A DNA stretch of 64,000 nt, taken from positions 25,602,403 to 25,666,402 of the forward strand of contig NC_044930.1 in NCBI RefSeq assembly GCF_003576645.1, written 5' to 3'. The notes below the pieces were generated by a model. It worked only from the letters and a program-made list of their open reading frames with translations. It did no database searches and was not told the origin of the DNA. Both the position numbers and the translations under genes were made by a program. Within the stretch, counting starts at the first letter, position 1; each line of letters begins with the position of its first letter. This document shows, piece by piece, positions 56,601 to 64,000 of this stretch. Origin of the DNA: Ipomoea triloba (lineage: Eukaryota; Streptophyta; Magnoliopsida; Solanales; Convolvulaceae).

Positions 56601-59600
56601 ACATAAGTAGAATGAGTTTAGTCAAATATTGTTAGGAACTCTTAAATTTAAAAACTTTTTAGAAATAACTAACATATATTGCCTCATTGTTGCGTCAATG
56701 AGATAAGTACTCAAATCTTAACATATAATACATGCAACTCTATTAGACGTGGTGTACTTACCTTAATTTCTAAAATATTTTGTAATTTTATGCCATTTTG
56801 ATGCTTGAGATTGTGGAGATATTAGTACCTTGTTAATGTTGGGAAGCTTTTCAAGGGCACTACATCCATCAAAATAAAATTTCTCAAGTTCCGTGAGATT
56901 TCCAAAAGATGGGTGGATCTCTTTCAATTTCTCACAATTTGTAAGTCGTAATTCCTTCAAGTTCGGCATCATAGCAAAATTTGGTGTCTCTAACAAAGAA
57001 CAACAATTTTCAAGATCCAAATACGTAATGCTCTTCATTTCCTGCGTAATTAGAATGAGTTTAGTCAAATTGTTTAGAACTCTTAAATTTAAAAACTTTT
57101 TAAAAATAACTAACACATATTGCCTCGTTTTCGCGTCGATAAGAGATGTACTCAAATTTCAACATATAATATATGCAACTCTATTAGGTGTTGTGTACTT
57201 GCCTTAATTTCTGAAATATTTTATAATTTTATGCAATTTTGATGCTTGAGATTATGGACAAATAATTACCTCGTTAAGGTTGGGAAGCTTTTCAAGGGTA
57301 CTACATCCATCAAAATACAACACATCAAGTTTCGTAAGGTTTCTGAAGGATGGGTGGATCTCTTTCAATTTCTCACATTTTGAAAATCGTAATGCCTTTA
57401 AATTCGGCATCATAGCAAAATTAGGGGTTTCTAACAAAGAACAACAATTTTTAAGATCCAAATAGGTAATGCTCTCCATTTCCTGCATAAGTAGAATGAG
57501 TTTAGTCAAATTGTTCGAAACTTTTAAATTTTAAATCTTTTTAGAAATAACTAACATATATTGCCTCATTGTTGCGTCGATGAGAGAATTACTCAAATCT
57601 CAACATATAATATATGTAACTCTATTAGATGTTGTGTACTTAATTTCTGAAATGTTTTGTAATTTTATGTCATTTTGATGCTTGAGATTATGGAGATATT
57701 AATACCTTGTTAATGGTGGGAAGCTTTTCAAGGATACGACATCCATCAAAATACAACTTCTCAAGTTCCATAAGATTTCCAAAAGATGGGTGGATCTCTT
57801 TCAATTTCTCACACTTTGAAAGTCGTAATTCCTTCAAGTTCAGCATCATAGCAAAATTTGGTGTTTCTAAAAATGAAGAACAATTTTCAAGATCCAAATA
57901 TTTAATGCTCTTCATTCCCTGCATAAGTAGAATGAGTTTAGTCAAATTGTTCGGAACTCTTAAATTTAAAAACTTTTTAGAAATAGCTAACATATATTGC
58001 CTCATTGTCGCGTCGATGAGAGAAATACTCAAATCTCAACATATAATATATGCAACTATATTAGATGTTGTGTACTTAACCTATATTTCTGAAATGTTTT
58101 TTAATTTTATGCAATTTTGATGCTTGAGATTATGGAGATATTAATACCTTGTTAATGTTGGGAAGCTTTTCAAGGGTACTACATTTTTTAATACACAATA
58201 TTTCAAGTTCGGTAAGATTTTCCAAAGATGGGTGGATCTCTTTCAATTTCTCACAATTTGAAAGTCGTAAGTCCTTCAAGTTCGACATCATAGCAAAATT
58301 TGGTGTTTCTAACAAAGAGTCACAATATGTAAACCACAAACGGGTAATGCTCTTCATTTCCTGCATAAGAAGAATGAGTTTAGTCAAATTGATCACAACT
58401 CTTAACTTATAAAACTGTTTAAAAATAACTAACACGTATTGCCTCGTTGTTGGATCGATGAGAGATGTGCTATAATCCCAACATATAATATATCCAACTA
58501 TATTAGGTGTTGTGTACTTGCCTTAATTTCTGAAATATTTTATAATTTTATGCAATTTTGATGCTTGATATTTTGGATATATTAATACCTTGTTAATGTT
58601 GGGAAGATTTTCAAGAGTACTACATCCATCAGAAAACAAAAAGCTCAAGTTCTGTAAGATTTTCAAAAGATGTGTTGATCTCTTTCAATTTCTCACACTT
58701 TGAAAGTCATAATTCTCTCAAGTTCGGTATCATAGCAAAGTTTGGTGTTTCTAACAAAGAGCTACAATATGTTAGAACGAAATGGGTAATGCTCTTCAAA
58801 TGAGTTAAGTTAAAATAACATTTTAAAAATAATTAACACATATTGCTTCATTGTCGCGTCATGAGAGTGCTCTGATCTAATCCCAACATATAATATATGC
58901 TACTTTTTTTTTAGACGAAATAATATATGCTACTTTATTAGATGTTTTTTACTTACCTTAATTTCTGAGATGTTTTGTAATTTTATGCAATTTTGATGCT
59001 TGAGATTATGGAGATATTAATACCTTGTTAATGTTGGGAAGCTTTTCAAGGTTTCTACAACCATCAAAATACAACTCCTCAAGTTCCGTAAGATTTTCAA
59101 AAGATGGATGGATCTGTTTCAGTTTTTCACACTTTGAAAGTCGTAATTCCTTCAAGTTCGGCATCATAGAAAAATTTGGTGTTTCTAACAAAGAACAACA
59201 ATTTTCAAGATCCAAATACGTAATGCTCTTCATTTCCTGCATAAGATGAATGAGTTTAGTCAAATTGTTTGGAACTCTTAAATTTAAAAACTTTTTGGAA
59301 ATAACTAAGGGTGTGCTTGGTTCGCACATGGGAATCGGAATCGGAATGGGTATCAAATACTTGGTAAGGGTAATGGGTTTTGGTGAAAGTATTTAGCATG
59401 TTTGGTAGTTGGGTGGAATGGGAATGAATATTAATAGTTGGGGAAGAAATGAAGAAGTGAAATGAAACCCTTATTTAATAAGGGTATGGGTTTTCCCATT
59501 AATGGGGTATTCCATACCCATAGTAGCATTCTCAAAACCTATCAACCAAACACTAGCAATCACTTTCATACCCATTCCCTATACCAAAACCCCCCAACCA

Positions 59601-62332
59601 AACACACCCTAACATATATTGCCATGTTTTTATGTGGATGAGGGAAGTTCTATAATCTCAACATATGAATCCAACTCCTCTTGATTTAGTGTATTGTCTT
59701 GATTTCTTAAAAATCTTAGTTCAATTGTCAAGATTGAGAAACTTGAGATATGAAACTTACTTGATTGAAGCTGGGAAACTTTGCAAGGTTGCTGCATAGA
59801 CTTAAATTCAATTTTACAAGTTTCTTAAGATTTTTAATTGATGGGTGGATAGTTTCTAATTTCTTACAGTCTGAAAGGTTTAAATTCATCAAGTTCGGCA
59901 TCTTTGTAAAATTTGGGGTTTCTAACAAATATTTGGATGCGCTCAGATCCAAATAGGTAAGTTTCTTCATTTCCTGCAAGAGATGATTGAGGATAAACAA
60001 AAGGTTGAACTCTTAAATAAGTAAAAAAAATATTAACACAAAGTGCAGAGTTTGTTAAGTATCAAATACCGTACCATTGGGAAAAAAAGCTTTGACCACG
60101 GATAATATGGGAATTTTAGCACCGTCAAACTCCTTGGGAGATAATTCGTAATGCCTGTCTCTTTCAAAGCTTCTATACTTTTCAAATGAGACTCTGAGCT
60201 ACAAAAATAGTGTTCTTCTTGATATCTAACAATGAGCATCTTCAATTTTGTCATTTGTTTGAAAGAGTCAATACAAGGGCTAATATCCTCATCACAGTCG
60301 AATGAAAGCAAAAGACCTTCTACCACCACCTTATGCTCCTAAAACAAGAAAAGAATATGATTAATCATTTTAATTCAATGCAAAATAACATTATTTAAAA
60401 TAAAACACTTGATGTTAATTAGCTTATTAGGAAGATATTAAGCCACAATAAATGTATCTTACATCCTCAAGGTCTTCCTCAAGGTCTTCAAGCCGGCATC
60501 TCCTTCTCCCTTTTTCTCTTGCAATATTCAACCCCATTTCATATATCAAATCATGCATACGAATATATCCCCGTGATGATTCAAATAGAAGACATCTATC
60601 AATAAGCACTGATATGTTTGTAACAGGATGTAATTTACAACAATTAAGTACTTCTTCTACAATATACCGGTGTTCGTGCCGAAAAAAGCATACTATATCC
60701 AAAAATACATTTTTGCACTCCTCACCCAATCTATCATAGCTTATCTTAAGCATTTCAATAACTTCCCCTTCTGGGATGTCTTTAATATTCTCTAGTGTGT
60801 TTTCCCACATTTTTTGCTTTGTTTGTCCACGTAGAAAAGAACCCCAGACTTTAAGGGCTAATGGAAGACCACTAGCATGAGCTACAAAAGATGTACACAG
60901 ATCTTCAAAGCCTTTTTCTGGAGATTCTTTCTTAAAAGCATGCCAACTAAATAGTTCTAAAGCTTTTTCTTTATCCAATTTCTCTACTTCATGAGGTTCA
61001 ACAACAACGCTAAATTGAGTGAATAAATGCTTGTCTCTAGTAGTTATGATGACTCTACTACCATTGCAAATCCATTCACCGTCTCCAACCAATTTATTTA
61101 ATTGATTCTCATGGTCCACATCATCAAGAACAATTAAAACTCTCTTCCATTCAAGCCTTTTCTTTATCATCTGAAAACCTTCATCCACATCATCTATATA
61201 AATTGAATTTTCCTTGAGAACTTTTGATAGGAGTTTCTTTTGCAAGGCTTCCATCCCATGTTTTCTAACATCAGCAAGAAAACATGAGCCCTCAAATGCA
61301 CTAGAAAATCGTTCAAAAGCCGCTCTTGCAATGGTTGTTTTCCCAATACCGCCCATACCCCAAAGGCCTAATATTAACTTAACATTTACATCACACACTT
61401 TCAACTTCATTCTTATTTCTTCAAGCCGTGACTCTAATCCCACTAAACCTTTTTGGACACTTTGAGGTGGAGGCAGTTGTTTTGATATGTCAGCAATGAC
61501 TGCTTTGATACACTCTGTTTCAAATCTGAGAAGGCATTGAACTAGTAGTTGGTAGTTTTTCACGAAACTCTATACATTACTTTCAATTTATATTTAGCGA
61601 AAATTGTAATTTTTGCCGCTGCATAATATGTCAATTATCAATGTCATCCTGAATTATTAGTGGTGCAATATTTACACCACTGAAGGTGCAATATATGTAC
61701 CATTTTTTAAAATTGAGGGGCAATATTTCCACTCCTCTGTGATAGTTAATAAGATTAAAATAAAAATAAAATTTGGGAGTAAAATGATAAAAGAAAACAA
61801 ACCCGTTATACTCATGACCGTGCAAATCGTGCCCTGCAATACTGCCTGCATCTGTCAAAGCTTTCCTCCACCTTTCAACCTTCACCTTGCCCTCATCATC
61901 TTTGAAATTCTCTTCATGTTTGGCAAATGCTCCTTTAAAACTTGCAGTCTGTTTGCGCACATGTGAAGGCTCTATGTCGTAGAAAATTGGCACCACAACC
62001 TGGTTTAGATTATGTTTGCATTCCATGATTTTTGCAAGTTCGTCTAGACACCAGGTTGAAGATGCATAATTTTTGGAAAAGACGACAACTGCAAATCTTG
62101 ATTGTTGAATAGCTTGTAGGAGAGTGGGAGCAATAGACTGTCCTTTCTCCAGCCGCTCGTCATCTTTGAAGGTGTGGAGCCCTTTCTGTTCCAGCCAATG
62201 GTAAAGGTGATCAACAAAATTCTTGCGAGTATCTTCCCCTCGAAAACTCAAGAAAACATCGTAAGTGAATTTGGGAGTTGATTGTGAAGGGGTAGCAGAA
62301 GAGGCAGAAGCCATATCCTCCAACTTCACCAT
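53610..62332 (-). CDS. TNL: TIR-NB-ARC-LRR disease-resistance gene with a reiterated LRR exon
   Basis: An intracellular immune receptor on the minus strand. Exon 1 is 62332-61803 (TIR: YDVFLSFRGEDTRKNF, and CLDEL with the likely NADase Glu at residue 98). Exon 2 is 61525-60463 (NB-ARC: GMGGIGKTT about 233-241, LIVLDDVD, GSRVIITTRD, ASGLPLALKV, MHDLIYEMG). Exon 3 is 60338-60075 and exon 4 59973-59761 (first LRR exon, 71 codons). Eleven more intact LRR exons lie at 59236-59024, 58360-58148, 57918-57706, 57482-57270, 57041-56829, 56598-56386, 56155-55943, 55637-55428, 54781-54569, 54347-54051 and 53822-53610. All junctions are GT..AG and fit in frame, about 1,498 aa to the last module. Starting at a second Met (62314) is possible. 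No terminal exon is seen; reading past 53610 meets a stop at 53592. Kinase-2 ending in D and the TIR domain set the class. Confidence 0.83.
54051..54347 (-). other. LRR module with two extra 42-bp copies
   Basis: This exon is 297 bp instead of 213. A 42-bp piece encoding SLLETPNFAMMPNL-type sequence is present three times (attcgg at 54183, 54225, 54267). It remains in frame. Because the period equals that of the window-wide 42-bp duplications, the extra 28 residues are probably an assembly artefact. Confidence 0.75.
54986..55199 (-). pseudogene. Dead LRR module (splice sites and frame lost)
   Basis: On the minus strand the acceptor reads gcAA instead of gcAG and the donor reads aag|AT instead of aag|GT. 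A +1 frameshift lies where the others read 'ttcggcatcatagc' (plus strand, near 55120-55135). If skipped, the neighbouring modules still join in phase 0. Confidence 0.85.
58589..58798 (-). pseudogene. Dead LRR module (acceptor deleted, stop and frameshift)
   Basis: The donor remains but the acceptor 'atgcag' and adjoining intron are deleted after 'gctcttcaa'. A CGA codon became TGA near 58710, and a +1 change near 58640 gives a second stop. Skipping it keeps phase. Confidence 0.85.
59309..59609. mobile_element. Tourist-like (PIF/Harbinger) MITE in a TNL intron
   Basis: The 301-bp element has ends 'gggtgtgcttggttc' and 'aaccaaacacaccc', flanked by TAA at 59306-59308 and 59610-59612. The sibling introns keep the empty site 'aactaacatatattg', which shows the insertion cleanly. 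Confidence 0.88.
61593..61745. mobile_element. Partial fold-back MITE in TNL intron 1
   Basis: It shares 'gaaaattgtaatttttg', 'ataatatgtcaattatcaatg', 'gaattattagtg' and 'aattgaggggcaatattt' with the complete element at 4989-5249. The right end is incomplete or diverged. Confidence 0.65.
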
Positions 62333-62929
62333 ACTGCAAATTAAACTAATTGGAATGGATCGGAGATTAAATTAATATATGAAATCAACAAAGAATTAAA
62401 TTAAACACCAGATAGAGTAAATTACAGAGTTACAAGAAGACATCTGAGTCAACCCTTGACATGCCTGAAAAAGTATATATTGAGGATTTAGGCACTGAAT
62501 GGAATGGATTATATTTTCTCTTGGGCCTCTGTAACCATTTGCCAACAAGCTAAGCTTCAGTACTGAACGCCACCATTTTCAAATCCAAAAACAAAAATGA
62601 AACCAAAAGAATTGATTCTTCATTCATATTTCCAAATCGATGGATCAAACTGGGCAATGGAAACTACTCTTCATCTACCTGACGAGAAAGAATATCTAAT
62701 TGATGAGTATTTGGGAGAAGAAATATCTGAGAATGAAAACAAAATGTCATCACACTGGAAATTTACTCTTTTCTGCATTATTAGGTGAGGTGGGTCCCCT
62801 ACTTTTGACGACTCGATCAAACGCATAGTTACGCGGCATGCATGTCACTGGGTCGCCCACTTTGAAAATTGTCCAAAATATATCATAATAATGGCGATGG
62901 CATATTAGGCAAATTTTACCCTAGAACAT
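62333..62929. other. Upstream (promoter side) of the TNL gene, no other gene seen
   Basis: It should hold the TNL promoter and 5'UTR, but no convincing TATA or intron was identified. A 63-codon plus-strand frame at 62597-62788 has no recognised domain and no support. Confidence 0.4.
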
Positions 62930-63470
62930 TGTTTTTTAGTTTTTAGAAATTTTTGTAAGTGTGATTATGAAAAAAAATGTGAGAAAGAAGAAAATAAAAA
63001 ATATATATATACTTGATTTAAAAAAAATATTAATAACTTTGTAGGCTGTAACACGCGCCTGCTGGGCATACGTGTGACAGCCACGGGTAGCTGTCACATG
63101 TGGTGTAATAGATATGTGGGTCCCATATCTGAAAATTTCTCCAAATCACAATAAGGCCATTCATACCATTGGAGTTATTGTCATATGGAAGCCTACATGA
63201 CATGAGAGAGGAGATGAGAGAGAATGGGTGGGGAGCAACTGATAAGAGAGAATGGCACAGTAAATTTTGACATTGCATTTTATAATTTTTTGCTGCTATG
63301 CACATTCAGGGCACAACAGCACCCACTCGGGCGCGCGCAGTACGTGCCTCGCCTGACAGGAGTTTTTTTTTTTTTTTTTTTTAATCATACTCCGTATTTG
63401 TTTATTTTTTTTCCTTCCCTTCTATTTTCTCTTTCCTAATCACACTTACAAAAACTCTTAAAAAACTGCA
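62930..63470. mobile_element. Fold-back MITE with about 40-bp inverted ends
   Basis: The left 'gttttttagtttttagaaat…ttgtaagtgtgatta' is mirrored by the right 'taatcacacttacaaaaact…aaaaaac'. The interior is non-coding, with a T-run at 63363-63382 and a GC-rich segment. The TSD was not resolved. Confidence 0.6.
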
Positions 63471-64000
63471 AAATATTTCTATTGATAAGGATGCTCTAAT
63501 GGTGATTGTATAGTATTCTCAAAACACCTCACATAAATAGTGAGTAAAAAACAGATAAGAGTTGAAATTAAGAATATATGTAATACTGTATTACTTCTTT
63601 GAACATTGTCAAAATCATAATATGGTTTGCCCCTTTTACGTGTGTGCAAGAGAAAAAAAAAATTTCGCAATATACTCTACGGTCTATACTTGTAAAAAAT
63701 ATATATTTGTATTAGCCTATACCCAAGTTACTTTTCACACACGTAAAATTATTAAAATAAAATTAAAAAAATAGTTTTCTTTTAAAATTCGGTAACGGCT
63801 ATGTCAGTCATCAACAGGTAAATATGCCACTTTTAGTTCAATTGCATGATTTTGCGTTGTTTAGGAATTCAATTGTAGTTTTTTTAGTTTGATGACCTAA
63901 TTGCAATTTCGTGTGTAGTTCAGTGGTTTATTAGACCCTTACTCCTCATAATAATGGCGATTGTATAGTAGCTCAAGATTTTCACATGTGTGGAACTTTT
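63471..64000. other. AT-rich end of window, nothing recognised
   Basis: No open frame, repeat end or protein similarity could be supported. The string 'ataatggcgat(t/g)g' occurs near 62890 and 63954, which hints at another small repeat. Confidence 0.4.

Larger units (their letters stand above)
53610..59236 (-). repeat. Thirteen-copy tandem array of one LRR exon plus its intron (about 440-bp period)
   Basis: Exon 3' ends fall at 59024, 58589, 58148, 57706, 57270, 56829, 56386, 55943, 55428, 54986, 54569, 54051 and 53610. Spacing is 417-443 bp, or 515-518 bp where 84 bp of extra 42-bp duplications are present. The exons encode about 71 residues, three LRRs of about 23-24 aa (…YLDLENCCSLLETPNFAM / MPNLKELRLSKCEKLKEIHP… / LTELEKLYFDGCSTLEKLP…). 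The introns are also repeated ('acatataatatatgcaactc', 'tgcaattttgatgcttgag'). Exon 59761-59973 is the divergent founder-type unit. Two units are dead. Confidence 0.92.

Noticed and set aside
55066..58412. Repeated plus-strand frames (…SSKYNFSSS…FGIIAKFGVSNKEQQFSRSKYV…)
   Set aside because: They are antisense shadows of the TNL LRR modules. The minus strand has consistent splice sites, LRR motifs and frame.
53610..59236. Regularly spaced repeats considered as a CRISPR-like array or satellite
   Set aside because: The 213-bp unit is an LRR-coding exon with splice sites, joined to TIR and NB-ARC exons. The locus is plant nuclear DNA.
62597..62788. 63-codon frame upstream of the TNL gene
   Set aside because: It has no recognisable domain, homologue in the window or promoter evidence.

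Overview
This is a flowering-plant nuclear window. The evidence is intron-containing NLR immune-receptor genes, plant-type LTR retrotransposons, a LINE, hAT/Mutator/Harbinger/CACTA-like elements and a Helitron helicase relic. A TIR-type NLR points to a dicot, because TIR-NB-LRR genes are essentially absent from grasses. The RPP13/R1-like style of the CC-NLRs suggests an asterid, perhaps Solanales/Convolvulaceae, but that is a weak guess. Two N gaps and many exact 42-bp tandem duplications show a draft assembly.

Region 1 (1-28 kb): a plus-strand cluster of closely related CC-NB-LRR (CNL) genes. CNL-1 (680-3527) looks intact. CNL-2 (6135-8924) is a pseudogene. CNL-3 (18913-22658) looks intact apart from an N gap in its coiled-coil segment. 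CNL-4a (24592-25125) and CNL-4b (27018-28062) are relics. The family shares a gene model: a 5'UTR intron ending just before the start codon, one long CC-NB-ARC-LRR exon, a phase-0 intron, and a small last exon. In CNL-2 and CNL-3 that last exon encodes tandem acidic Ser/Glu repeats; in CNL-1 and CNL-4b it has one acidic segment followed by a basic end. Between CNL-2 and CNL-3 sits a three-level nest: a hAT-like element (9534-14971) holds a 5'-truncated LINE (9954-13778), which holds a solo LTR (10852-13301). Target-site duplications (TSDs) are visible at every level.

Region 2 (28-53 kb): mostly mobile DNA. It has a hAT-like element with a nested Mutator-like element, a MITE, SINE-like pieces, a 4.6-kb solo LTR (33216-37843), a Copia element with near-identical 485-bp LTRs but no protease (37977-42272), and pseudogene CNL-5 (42935-49814). 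CNL-5 is split by a gag-only Gypsy-type element (44529-49603) filled with GC-rich minisatellites. At least two further CNL 5' ends survive as orphan promoter/5'UTR blocks (about 15.7-16.7 kb and 51.0-51.9 kb). A decayed Helitron helicase end lies at 52.6-53.3 kb.

Region 3 (53.3-64 kb): a minus-strand TIR-NB-LRR (TNL) gene. Exons for TIR (61803-62332), NB-ARC (60463-61525), a linker (60075-60338) and a founder LRR exon (59761-59973) are followed by 13 more tandem copies of the same 213-bp phase-0 LRR exon at about 440-bp spacing. Eleven copies are intact and two are dead. No C-terminal exon after the array is visible.

Functionally the window is an NLR birth-and-death locus. CNLs and the TNL would act as intracellular pathogen sensors: NB-ARC is the nucleotide switch, LRRs are the recognition surface, and CC or TIR is the signalling domain. 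Transposons and unequal exchange have duplicated, truncated and rewired the copies.
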